Assembly (NCBI GenBank): GCA_002413785.1
Contig: DHXR01000024.1
Span: 221,670 to 243,400, forward strand
DNA length: 21,731 bases
Reading direction: 5' to 3'
Source: Mucilaginibacter sp. UBA5151
Lineage (GTDB): Bacteria; Bacteroidota; Bacteroidia; Sphingobacteriales; Sphingobacteriaceae
The translations under genes and the position numbers were made by a program. The notes under the pieces were generated by a model. It was not told where the DNA came from. It saw only the letters and a list, made by a program, of their open reading frames with translations, and searched no databases. Position 1 is the stretch's first letter; each line of letters opens with the position of its first letter. Below are positions 6,114-13,268 of this stretch, in pieces.

Positions 6114-6349
6114 TTTTATTTATTTTTGTGTATCTGAAATTATTCTTTTCGTTTATTTTGCGGCTTAATATTGCCGCTTTTTCAAAACCGCCGCAAAAGT
6201 AGCCTTTTACATTTAAAACATAAAGGTTTTTACATTAAGTCTCAGAGCAAACGCAAAAAATATTTCAATTCTGATATCGTTCCAAAGAGAACCCCTGCAA
6301 TGTTGCAATGAATCAAGCAGAACCATTAAAAAAAGCGCCTTGAGGTGCG

Positions 6350-6513
6350 AAATATTGGTAGATAATAAAAAAATGGATTTAGCGTGCCATCCTTTACGTA
6401 ACGAACAAAGCGGCATTAGCGCTAATACATGGCGGAGGTTAGGTACCTACGGTACACAATGTCGGGATGGTCTATATTTCTACCAATATTTGACCCCAAA
6501 AAGGGGTCTTTTT
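6350..6513 (+). repeat. REP/MITE-like structured intergenic element
   Basis: AAATATTGGTAGA (6350-6362) and TCTACCAATATTT (6479-6491) form a perfect 13-bp inverted repeat 116 bp apart. Inside are two perfect palindromes, ATTAGCGCTAAT (6415-6426) and TAGGTACCTA (6440-6449). The right end runs into GACCCC-AAAAA-GGGGTC-TTTTT (6492-6513), which is terminator-like. The phrase GGTGCGAAATATTGGTAGA resembles dispersed repeats I recall from Bacteroidota genomes. It encodes no transposase, so it could be a non-autonomous mobile element or a structured RNA. Confidence 0.55.
6492..6513 (+). terminator. Terminator-like hairpin at the end of the structured element
   Basis: The 6-bp stem GACCCC/GGGGTC with an AAAAA loop is followed directly by TTTTT. 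It could end a plus-strand RNA made from the 6350-6513 element. No plus-strand gene lies directly upstream, so its target is unclear. Confidence 0.4.
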
Positions 6514-6678
6514 AACAGATTTATTAACACCTTTAGCTTCATTTGAGCTCCTTTTTGAGGCGTTTGCCCTGGTTACAAAGCAAGGTAATTATTGGGGGAG
6601 CTTTCTAAAATGAAAATCATGCCGGATTCCGGCTGCATTTTTCTTCCTGAACCCAAAAAAAATAGCCCCCTTTTTCTT

Positions 6679-6716
6679 CCGGACGTCCGGACTTTCCCGA
6701 CTTTCGGACTTTCCCG
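6679..6716 (+). repeat. GC-rich palindrome and GGACTTTCCCG direct repeats upstream of M16
   Basis: A 12-bp palindrome (CCGGACGTCCGG, 6679-6690) runs into GGACTTTCCCG (6689-6699), a partial copy GACTTTC (6699-6705), and a second full GGACTTTCCCG (6706-6716). The two full copies are 17 bp apart and end 11 bp before the -7 element of the M16 gene. Confidence 0.6.
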
Positions 6717-6727
6717 GCTAAAAACCA

Positions 6728-6735
6728 TATCTTTG
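6728..6735 (+). promoter_or_regulatory. -7 element of the M16 peptidase gene
   Basis: TATCTTTG is an exact TAnnTTTG match, 8 bases before the ATG at 6744. No TTG is seen at the -33 spacing. The predicted transcript would begin within a few bases of the start codon. Confidence 0.5.
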
Positions 6736-6743
6736 CGCCCTAA

Positions 6744-7976
6744 ATGACGGATTACCAGGTTCATACTTTACCCAACGGCATCAGGATACTTTTTAAACAT
6801 GCGCCATCAACCATAACGCATTGCTGCTTTGTTGTTAACGCCGGCTCGCGCGATGAGCGGGAACACCAAACCGGCCTGGCTCATTTTATTGAGCATTTGT
6901 TATTTAAGGAAACTGAGCGCCGCAGCACCAACCAGATCCTTAACCGGCTGGAACTCGTCGGCGCCGACCTGAACGCCTATACCACCAAAGAATACACCTG
7001 TATCCACGCTTCCCTTTTAAGCCGGCACCTGGAACGTACCATAGATCTTTTTGAGGATATTTTGTTCCACTCTACCTTCCCCGAAGATGAGCAGGAAAAA
7101 GAAAGAGGCGTAATTCTGGATGAAATTGCCTCCTACCTCGACCAGCCCGAAGAAGCAATACAGGATGATTTTGAAAGCCTGTTGTTTAAAGGACATCCCA
7201 TTGGCGAAAATATTTTAGGTACCCCCGAAAGCGTTGCCAAACTGAACGGCACCGACATAAAAGATTTTATAGCCGCCAATTATAACACCGCTGAAATGGT
7301 TTTTGCCGTTTTTGGCAATTACGATTTCAAAAAAGTAGTAAAACTTTCTGAAAAATATTTTGGTCCTGTGGCCGCTAACAATGTTAAAAAACAAAGGTTG
7401 AAGCCTGCTATTAATGCCGGCTCATCCCTTGTTTTGCAAAAGCCCATCTCGCAGGCCCATTGCATTATGGGTAATATGGCTTATGCGGCAAGCCACCCGC
7501 TCAGGGACGGCCTTTGGTTATTGAATAACTTATTAGGCGGGATAGGCATGAGCAGCAGGCTGAACCTCGAAATACGGGAAAAATACGGGATAGCCTATAC
7601 AATTGATTCGAGTTATACAACATTTACCGATTGTGGTATTTTTTCCATTTACTTCGGAACCGACAAAGAAAAGGTTGAAAAAGCCATGCGCCTTGTTCAA
7701 AAGGAACTAAAGAAACTACGCGAGGTAAAACTTGGCACCCTGCAATTGCATAACGAAAAGCAAAAATTTATAGGCCAGATAGCTTTGGGTGAAGAGAACC
7801 GCATGGGGGTAATCATGTCAATGGCAAAAAACCTGATCGCCTTCGACCACGTCTATACCCTCGAAGAAATATTTGCTAAGATTAATGCGGTAACCGCCGA
7901 GCAACTGCTCGAAATAAGTAATGAAATTTTTGATAATAACAGGATGATAACATTGCTTTTTGAGCCTAAAGAATAA
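6744..7976 (+). CDS. M16 family zinc peptidase (processing-peptidase type)
   Basis: The 410-residue protein is a two-domain M16 metallopeptidase of the size of mitochondrial processing peptidase subunits and the bacterial PqqL/YmxG-like group. The zinc motif HFIEH (His47, Glu50, His51) and the distal Glu127 in RGVILDEIASYLD, 76 residues on, are both intact, so the enzyme should be active. GGIGMSSRLNLEIREKYGIAYT lies in the C-terminal domain and is the usual substrate-binding stretch. No signal peptide is visible, so a cytosolic site is most likely. It is followed 17 bp later by def, which has its own promoter inside the end of this gene. The substrate is unknown; misfolded or short peptides are typical for the family. 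Confidence 0.93.
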   Translation: MTDYQVHTLPNGIRILFKHAPSTITHCCFVVNAGSRDEREHQTGLAHFIEHLLFKETERRSTNQILNRLELVGADLNAYTTKEYTCIHASLLSRHLERTIDLFEDILFHSTFPEDEQEKERGVILDEIASYLDQPEEAIQDDFESLLFKGHPIGENILGTPESVAKLNGTDIKDFIAANYNTAEMVFAVFGNYDFKKVVKLSEKYFGPVAANNVKKQRLKPAINAGSSLVLQKPISQAHCIMGNMAYAASHPLRDGLWLLNNLLGGIGMSSRLNLEIREKYGIAYTIDSSYTTFTDCGIFSIYFGTDKEKVEKAMRLVQKELKKLREVKLGTLQLHNEKQKFIGQIALGEENRMGVIMSMAKNLIAFDHVYTLEEIFAKINAVTAEQLLEISNEIFDNNRMITLLFEPKE

Positions 7977-7989
7977 TCCTTTACTTTTG
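7960..7989 (+). promoter_or_regulatory. Promoter of def
   Basis: TTG (7960-7962), a 19-base spacer and TACTTTTG (7982-7989) make a full match to the Bacteroidota promoter consensus. The -33 lies inside the M16 coding sequence. The -7 ends 4 bases before the def ATG, implying a leaderless or nearly leaderless mRNA. Confidence 0.65.
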
Positions 7990-7993
7990 CATA

Positions 7994-8566
7994 ATGAAAC
8001 TTCCTATAGTAGCATACGGCGACCCGATTTTAAGAAAAAAAGCTCCGGCTATTGAGCCGGAGGAATATCCGCATCTGGCGGCTCTTATTGAAAACATGTA
8101 TGAAACCATGTATGCTGCCAGGGGAATAGGTTTGGCCGCTCCCCAGGTTGGTTTTTCTATCCGTTTATTTATTGTGGATGCATCGCCATTTGAAGATGAG
8201 GACCCTGAATTGAAAGGCTTTAAAAAGGTTTTTATTAATGCAGCAGTTTTAGAAGAAACCGGCGAGGAATGGGCTTTTAACGAAGGCTGCCTGAGTATCC
8301 CCGATATCAGGGAGGATGTTTACCGCGGACCGGTGATCAGGTTATCCTATTATGATGAAGACTGGAAACATCACGAAGAAACATTTTCGGGCATGGTCGC
8401 GCGTATTATCCAGCACGAGTATGACCATATTGAAGGTAAGTTATTTATTGATAAGCTTAGCCCATTACGCAAACGCCTGATCCAGAAAAAATTGAATGAT
8501 ATTTCGAGAGGTATTGTTGATGTGGATTATAAAATGAAATTCCCTGCCGTTAAAAAAGGACGGTAG
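7994..8566 (+). CDS. def: Peptide deformylase
   Basis: The enzyme removes the formyl group from the N-terminal Met of new proteins, using a divalent metal (Fe or Zn) in the cytosol at the ribosome exit. All three motifs are intact in the 190 residues: motif 1 GIGLAAPQ (44-51), motif 2 EGCLS (97-101) with metal ligand Cys99, and motif 3 QHEYDH (140-145) with ligands His141 and His145 and catalytic Glu142. The length fits the Bacteroidota form, with a short insert around residues 63-75 (DASPFEDEDPELKG). It has its own promoter in the end of the M16 gene. A second translation gene, prfB, follows 142 bp later but has a separate promoter. Confidence 0.97.
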   Translation: MKLPIVAYGDPILRKKAPAIEPEEYPHLAALIENMYETMYAARGIGLAAPQVGFSIRLFIVDASPFEDEDPELKGFKKVFINAAVLEETGEEWAFNEGCLSIPDIREDVYRGPVIRLSYYDEDWKHHEETFSGMVARIIQHEYDHIEGKLFIDKLSPLRKRLIQKKLNDISRGIVDVDYKMKFPAVKKGR

Positions 8567-8631
8567 TGTAAAATTCAGGTAACAAAAAATCGGTGGAAGG
8601 GTGATTTTAAAACCCTTTTAACTTATTAAAA

Positions 8632-8695
8632 CTCTTACAACGTTTACAACTACTACAACAATTACAACCTTTAACAACCAATTACAACCATTACC
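8632..8695 (+). repeat. Degenerate 9-bp tandem repeats (CNNTTACAA) upstream of prfB
   Basis: The sequence tiles as CTCTTACAA, CGTTTACAA, CTACTACAA, CAATTACAA, CCTTTAACAA, CCAATTACAA, CCATTACCC: six units of 9-10 bases sharing a C-start and ACAA-end, with a seventh partial unit. It ends directly before the prfB -7 element. It is almost free of G on the plus strand. Confidence 0.75.
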
Positions 8696-8696
8696 C

Positions 8697-8704
8697 TATA
8701 TTTG
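8697..8704 (+). promoter_or_regulatory. -7 element of prfB
   Basis: TATATTTG matches TAnnTTTG exactly and ends 4 bases before the prfB ATG at 8709. The -33 region is occupied by the 9-bp repeats and shows no TTG. Confidence 0.5.
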
Positions 8705-8708
8705 CCAA

Positions 8709-9801
8709 ATGACTAAAGAACAGATCCAGGATTTAAGGGATAGAGTAACTTCCCTGAGGAGGCACCTTTGACATCGACAAGAAACTTGAATTATTAGAAA
8801 AAGAACAGGAAATAACCATCAGTCAGGGTTTTTGGGACTATCCTAAAGAAGCCGAAAAAGTACTGGCTTCCATCAAAACAAAAAAAATATGGACAGACGC
8901 CTTCCAAAAGGTAGTGGCCGTTGTTGAAGATACAGGCGTACTTTACGAGTTTTTCCAAAGCGGCGATGCTACAGAGGCCGAAATGCAGGAACAGTATAAC
9001 GCCGCTGTGAAAGCAGTTGAAGAGCTGGAGTTTAAAAACATGCTCTCGGCCGAAGAAGATCAGTTTAATGCCGTATTGCAGATTACAGCAGGCGCCGGAG
9101 GCACCGAAAGTTGCGATTGGGCCGGTATGCTGATGCGTATGTACATTATGTGGTCCGAAAAGAACGGTTATAAAGTAAGCGAACAGGATTTTCAGGAGGG
9201 TGATGTTGCAGGGGTAAAAACGGTTACATTGCAGATTGAAGGCGATTTTGCTTATGGCTATTTGAAAGGCGAAAACGGCGTACACCGTTTGGTGAGGATC
9301 TCTCCTTTCGACTCGAATGCCAAACGGCACACCTCCTTTGCCTCGGTTTACGTTTACCCGCTGGTAGATGATACCATTGAAATTGAGGTAAAAGACGCTG
9401 ACATCGAATTTGAAACCTTCCGTTCGGGCGGCGCAGGCGGCCAGAATGTGAACAAGGTGGAAACTGCTGTACGTTTATACCATAAACCATCGGGCATTAT
9501 TATTAAAAACCAGGAATCGCGCTCACAGTTGCAGAACAAGGAAAACGCCATCAGGTTATTAAAGTCGCAGTTATACGAGGCCGAAATGCGCAAGCGTTCG
9601 GAAGCCAGCAATGCCGTAGAGGGCAATAAGAAAAAGATAGAGTGGGGGTCGCAAATACGCAATTATGTTTTACATCCGTATAAACTTGTTAAGGACCTGC
9701 GTACTGATTATGAAACCTCGAATGCCAATGCGGTTTTGGATGGCGACCTCAATGATTTTTTAAAGGCCTATTTAATGGAGTTCGGCGGACCGAAGAATTA
9801 G
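8709..9801 (+). CDS. prfB: Peptide chain release factor 2 (programmed +1 frameshift)
   Basis: RF2 reads UGA and UAA stop codons and releases the finished protein. The gene is read in two frames: codons 1-20 from the ATG at 8709 to CTT at 8766-8768, then TGA at 8769-8771. A +1 shift skips T8769 and continues GAC ATC GAC to the stop at 9799-9801, giving 363 residues. The shifted part contains the stop-codon recognition tripeptide SPF (about 198-200), ITAGAGGTESCDWAGML, and the peptidyl-transferase GGQ in RSGGAGGQNVNKVETA (about 243-245). The length is close to that of the E. coli protein. A tool that ignores the shift would start the gene at a GTG at 8914 and lose the first 68 residues. Expression is self-regulated: low RF2 slows termination at UGA and favours the shift. 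Confidence 0.97.
8757..8772 (+). promoter_or_regulatory. Programmed +1 frameshift site in prfB
   Basis: AGGAGG (8757-8762), a 3-base spacer, then CTT TGA C (8766-8772) reproduces the classical RF2 site, with a Shine-Dalgarno-like sequence placed to pull the ribosome forward on a slippery CTT followed by a weak UGAC stop. The zero frame stops at the TGA; the +1 frame continues for 343 codons. Confidence 0.95.
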
Positions 9802-9850
9802 TTGATTGGGTGGTTATGTTAATTGGGTGAGTGGTTGATCAGGTTAATCC
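9801..9850 (+). repeat. GTTRATTGGGTG direct repeats after prfB
   Basis: GTTGATTGGGTG (9801-9812) and GTTAATTGGGTG (9818-9829) differ at one base and are 17 bp apart, and a third weaker copy starts GTTGATCAGG at 9834. They begin at the last base of the prfB stop codon and fill most of the gap to the next gene. No terminator hairpin is visible. Confidence 0.5.
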
Positions 9851-9896
9851 CGCATTCGTTTTTTTAATATTATCTTTAAAATTCGAATTATAAACG

Positions 9897-10799
9897 ATGA
9901 AAATCATTTTGTGCGCCTTAATGCTTATGAGTTCAGTAATTTTAGCTTACAGCCAGGAAAAATCAGTCCCATTGTATCCAAATGGTGTGCCTAACGCCAA
10001 ACCAACCCCGGCAACCTACGTTGAAAAACTCAATGTTGACTGGATAACCATGGTGGGCATACCTACGCTTACACCTTATTTTCCCGAAAAAGGCAAGGCA
10101 AATGGCGCCGCAATAATAATATTCCCTGGTGGGGGCTATGGCGGGCTTTCCATGGTGAACGAAGGATCAGGTATCGCCCAAGCATTCAACAAAATGGGGG
10201 TGACAGCCTTTGTGGTTAAATACCGTTTGCCAAGTGATGATATTATGGTTGATAAAACCATTGGCCCTTTACAGGACGCACAGCAAGCTGTTTTAACCGT
10301 TCGCAAAAATGCGGCACAATGGGGTATAAAATCCGATAAAATCGGTATTATAGGTTTTTCTGCCGGCGGGCATTTAGCCTCCACAGAAGGAACACATTTT
10401 AACAAAGTGTTAGTTGATGATAAAGAAAACATCAGCGTCCGCCCGGATTTTATGGTATTGATGTACCCGGTAATCTCTTTTGGCCCGATGGCGCACGTTG
10501 GCTCAAGGGAAGCGCTTATCGGCAAAACCCCGGCGCAAAACCTGATTGATTTGTACAGCAACGAAAAGCAGGTAACCCCCAACACACCGCCCACTTTTTT
10601 GGTGCATTGCGAAGATGACGATGTAGTGCCGGTACAAAATACCCTGATGTTTTATGACGCCCTCCTAAGCGCAAAAGTAAAAGCCGAAATGCACGTTTTT
10701 GAAGCAGGCGGCCATGGTTTCGGACTCAATAATCCAAAAAGTAAAGATAAATGGATTGACTGGTGCCAAAACTGGCTGGATGCGAATGGGTTTTTGTAG
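9897..10799 (+). CDS. Secreted alpha/beta hydrolase (Aes/BD-FAE-like esterase)
   Basis: The 300-residue protein has a signal peptide (about 1-20, ending AYSQ) and an alpha/beta-hydrolase fold of the acetyl-esterase/lipase (Aes, BD-FAE-like) type. The oxyanion-hole stretch is FPGGGYGG (76-83). The nucleophile is Ser155 in GFSAGGH, the acid probably Asp242 in HCEDDDVVP, and the base His273 in GGHGFGL. Relatives deacetylate or de-esterify plant polysaccharides such as xylan, so an exported carbohydrate esterase is likely, but the substrate is inferred. A secreted GH3 enzyme is encoded 9 kb away, too far to count as the same locus. TATCTTTA at 9871-9878 resembles a -7 element. The gene converges with the Transglut_core2 gene, with a 2-bp gap. 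Confidence 0.9.
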   Translation: MKIILCALMLMSSVILAYSQEKSVPLYPNGVPNAKPTPATYVEKLNVDWITMVGIPTLTPYFPEKGKANGAAIIIFPGGGYGGLSMVNEGSGIAQAFNKMGVTAFVVKYRLPSDDIMVDKTIGPLQDAQQAVLTVRKNAAQWGIKSDKIGIIGFSAGGHLASTEGTHFNKVLVDDKENISVRPDFMVLMYPVISFGPMAHVGSREALIGKTPAQNLIDLYSNEKQVTPNTPPTFLVHCEDDDVVPVQNTLMFYDALLSAKVKAEMHVFEAGGHGFGLNNPKSKDKWIDWCQNWLDANGFL

Positions 10800-10801
10800 G
10801 G

Positions 10802-11659
10802 TTACTCCATTATCCCCAGCAACTCCGTCAGCTCATTTACTTTTTCGGATGACCCCAAATGTTCATAAGCGCTGATCAGGTTGCGCAGCACACGTTTAAT
10901 GATATCGGTATTTGAGCAGGGCTCATAGAATTGCTTATCGAATTTCAGGTTCAGTTGTTTTAAAAACATATCCACATCCCTGCGGCCAAAAATAAAGCCT
11001 TTGTTAAAGGCATTGATGTAGAATAAAATACCGCCGTCAAATTCGCTTTGCCGGGTTTCGTCAAGGTAGGCCAGGATAAAATGCTGGGGCAGGTTAACCC
11101 CGTAAACCGGGATATCCAGTTTTTGAGCGATGATGGAATAAATGATCGCAAGCGAGATCTGGTTGCCTTTTTTGGTTTCGAGCACCTGGCTGATATAGCT
11201 GTTTTGCGGGTTCTGGTGATTGGCGGTATTGCCGCTAAAGCCATAAATAGTATAAAAAACGTGGTTAATAAGCTTAACCTGCTCCGCGGGGCTTGCCTCA
11301 TTCATCATTTGTATCCAGACATCCCGTTTGATAGCTTCTATCTGGTTAATTACCTTTTGTTCGTCCAGATCGGGGTATTGATAGCGGTTAATGGTCAGTA
11401 TGCCCTGCAGCAGGTCGAATGCCCCGCCCTGGTACCAAAGCCGCAGGTCATTTTTAACAATGCCGAACTGAATCTCATGCACCAACCCCGCGATCCTTTC
11501 CTGTTGTATGGGATCAAATGCTTCTTCCCAGGCCGATTCTAAATATTCAACAGCTTCACTGCCGTACGAAAGCAGTTTTTGGTGTACATGCTCAAAAATT
11601 TCCACGTCCGGGTCATCCAGTAAGCGGATCAATGATTTTACTTCTGTCGGATTTATCAT
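10802..11659 (-). CDS. Transglut_core2 (SirB1-like) family protein
   Basis: The 285-residue protein matches the SirB1/Transglut_core2 family (COG2912): a helical N-terminal half that looks HEAT-like (about residues 5-70), then the core around KKGNQISLAIIYSIIAQKLD (163-182) and VYGVNLPQHFILAYLD (185-200). The C-terminus (about 243-283) looks like a helical TPR-like hairpin (DIIKRVLRNLISAYEHLGSSEKV). The core resembles a transglutaminase, but the family generally lacks the catalytic Cys, as here, so a protein-interaction role is more likely than catalysis. No specific function is established in Bacteroidota. It diverges from the methyltransferase gene at 11705 with 45 bp between starts, so both promoters must share that gap. 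Confidence 0.85.
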   Translation of the reverse strand: MINPTEVKSLIRLLDDPDVEIFEHVHQKLLSYGSEAVEYLESAWEEAFDPIQQERIAGLVHEIQFGIVKNDLRLWYQGGAFDLLQGILTINRYQYPDLDEQKVINQIEAIKRDVWIQMMNEASPAEQVKLINHVFYTIYGFSGNTANHQNPQNSYISQVLETKKGNQISLAIIYSIIAQKLDIPVYGVNLPQHFILAYLDETRQSEFDGGILFYINAFNKGFIFGRRDVDMFLKQLNLKFDKQFYEPCSNTDIIKRVLRNLISAYEHLGSSEKVNELTELLGIME

Positions 11660-11704
11660 GCTTTGTACTGCTAAAATACTAAACCTTTATATATTTTTAC
11701 AACC

Positions 11705-12490
11705 ATGTTTAATTTTAGGTTCGCTAAAGATTACCTGTGGCACCGTTTTAAAGCAAAAAACAGGCACGGGGTACATTCGCCCTTTGTTTACCGGCTGGTT
11801 GACGAAGTTATTTACGGTTTTGAGGACAAAAAAGTATATACCGGGGTCGAAAACCTGCGCAAACAACTATTAATTGACGAACGGGTTATAACAATTACCG
11901 ATCTTGGCGCAGGATCGCTCATCAACAATAACCGTAAAAAGAAAATAAGCGACATAGCGCATAACGCCTTAAAGCCGCCTAAACTGGCACAATTGCTTTA
12001 CCGGCTGGCAGCCGACCTGCATCCCGGCAATATGATTGAACTGGGCACCTGCCTTGGCATCACCACCCTCTATTTGCAAAAAGCGGCTCCCGATGCGAAG
12101 GTTTATACTTTTGAAGGTTGTCCTGAAACCGCCGCAATAGCACGCGAAACATTTCAAAAAGCCGGGGCAAATAATATTGAATTGATAACCGGCAATTTTG
12201 ATAATACCCTGCCCGCCGTGATCAGTAAATTAAATCAACTTGATTTTGTTTTTGTAGATGGGAACCATCAAAAAGAGGCAACATTAAAATATTTTGAATG
12301 GTGCCTGCCCAAAGTACATGAAAATACATTGCTCATTTTTGATGATATTTACTGGAGCGATGGTATGAAAGAGGCTTGGGAAAAGGTTAAAACGCATCCA
12401 AAAGTGACGGTTACCATAGACCTTTTTTGGATAGGGCTTGTTTTTTTTAAACCGGGGCAGGCTAATGAAGGTTTTTTGATAAAATACTGA
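11705..12490 (+). CDS. Class I SAM-dependent methyltransferase (Methyltransf_24 type)
   Basis: The 261-residue protein has a Rossmann methyltransferase domain in its second half. The SAM-binding motif I is ELGTCLGITTLYL (112-124), the acidic end of strand 2 is TFEGCPE (135-141), and FVFVDGNHQKEATLKYFEW (181-199) and IFDDIYWSDG (211-220) follow as in O-methyltransferases of the Methyltransf_24 group. The first 90 residues are basic, with HRFKAKNRHGVHSPFVYRLVD, a stretch I associate with a conserved Bacteroidota family of unknown substrate. The substrate cannot be told. It starts 45 bp from the divergent Transglut_core2 gene. TATATTTT lies 7 bases before the ATG and is one base off a -7 element. 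Confidence 0.87.
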   Translation: MFNFRFAKDYLWHRFKAKNRHGVHSPFVYRLVDEVIYGFEDKKVYTGVENLRKQLLIDERVITITDLGAGSLINNNRKKKISDIAHNALKPPKLAQLLYRLAADLHPGNMIELGTCLGITTLYLQKAAPDAKVYTFEGCPETAAIARETFQKAGANNIELITGNFDNTLPAVISKLNQLDFVFVDGNHQKEATLKYFEWCLPKVHENTLLIFDDIYWSDGMKEAWEKVKTHPKVTVTIDLFWIGLVFFKPGQANEGFLIKY

Positions 12491-12614
12491 TATGCTGGAT
12501 GGTAGAGTTTACTTATTTGTCGGGAATTGAATAATTGACCATTTTTTCAAGGGTTAAACCGATGCCAGAGTCCTAAAAAACGTTAAAAACCTTTAATCAT
12601 TAAGCAGGTTGGCG

Positions 12615-12622
12615 TACCTTTG
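12615..12622 (+). promoter_or_regulatory. -7 element of the O-methyltransferase gene
   Basis: TACCTTTG matches TAnnTTTG and ends 4 bases before the ATG at 12627. It also argues against the upstream TTG at 12609 as a start, which would lie outside the transcript. Confidence 0.5.
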
Positions 12623-12626
12623 CGCG

Positions 12627-13265
12627 ATGGAAATTTTACCCCATGACCTGCAGGCATACCTCGACGGGCATTGCGACCCGGAACCGGAATGGCTAAAAAC
12701 CATCAGCAGGGAAACGTACTTAAAGGTATTGCGGCCCCACATGCTTTCGGGGCATTACCAGGGCAGGGTGCTGAGTTTTTTCAGCAAATTAATTCAGCCA
12801 AAACGCATCCTGGAGATAGGCACGTTCACAGGTTATGCAACCATTTGCCTTGCCGAAGGTTTAACCGATGAAGGAATAATCGATACCATTGAAGTGAACC
12901 GCGAGCTGGAAGAAATGCTCAATTCACATTTTAAGTTGACAAATGTTGAGAAAAAAATAAGGCTCCATTTTGGCGAAGCTATAGCGGTAATTCCCACGTT
13001 GGAAAACATTCCTTTCGATTTGGTGTTCATTGATGCAGATAAAAAAAATAATTATACGTACTTTCAGCTTGTAATTGATAAAATACGGCAGGGGGGATTA
13101 ATAATAATTGATAATGTTTTGTGGAAGGGAAAAGTGTATGGCGCTGAAAATGATGCCGATACACAGATCATTCGCAAACTGAATGACCAAATTTCAGCCG
13201 ACGGGCGTGTAGAAAGTGTAATTCTGCCAGTCCGCGATGGATTATTGGTCATTAGAAAAAAGTAA
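12627..13265 (+). CDS. O-methyltransferase (caffeoyl-CoA/catechol OMT family)
   Basis: The 212-residue protein belongs to the metal-dependent O-methyltransferase family (Methyltransf_3). Landmarks are EIGTFTGYAT for SAM binding (63-72), TIEVNRE (87-93), VFIDADKKNNY with the metal-binding Asp (133-143), and IIDNVLWKGKV (160-170). Bacterial members methylate catechol-type hydroxyls or tRNA (the TrmR group), and the sequence alone does not decide. The 13 bp upstream of the ATG contain a -7 promoter element, which fixes the start at 12627. The stop lies 3 bp before the start of the glucosaminidase gene, so the two form an operon despite unrelated activities. Confidence 0.92.
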   Translation: MEILPHDLQAYLDGHCDPEPEWLKTISRETYLKVLRPHMLSGHYQGRVLSFFSKLIQPKRILEIGTFTGYATICLAEGLTDEGIIDTIEVNRELEEMLNSHFKLTNVEKKIRLHFGEAIAVIPTLENIPFDLVFIDADKKNNYTYFQLVIDKIRQGGLIIIDNVLWKGKVYGAENDADTQIIRKLNDQISADGRVESVILPVRDGLLVIRKK

Positions 13266-13268
13266 ATT

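Larger units (their letters stand above)
6114..6743 (+). other. 630-bp gene-free interval between ndk and the M16 gene
   Basis: I see no credible gene here. The short frames at 6213-6416 (minus) and 6340-6546 (plus) have no recognisable features and cross the structured element. The interval holds the ndk leader (-7 at 6194-6201 and hairpin 6160-6177), a REP/MITE-like structured element (6350-6513), a 13-base palindromic stretch (GCCGGATTCCGGC, 6621-6633), GACTTTCCC direct repeats next to a CCGGACGTCCGG palindrome, and the -7 element of the M16 gene. Confidence 0.6.

Noticed and set aside
6213..6546. Short frames in the ndk to M16 gap (6213-6416 minus, 6340-6546 plus)
   Set aside because: They cross the palindromic structured element, show no domain or signal, and overlap each other; they look like chance frames.
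8794..9662. Minus-strand frames opposite prfB
   Set aside because: They are shadows of the RF2 coding frame, which carries intact SPF and GGQ motifs.
10802..11659. Missing catalytic Cys in the Transglut_core2 protein as a possible lesion
   Set aside because: SirB1-type members generally lack the transglutaminase Cys, so this is a family trait and not damage.
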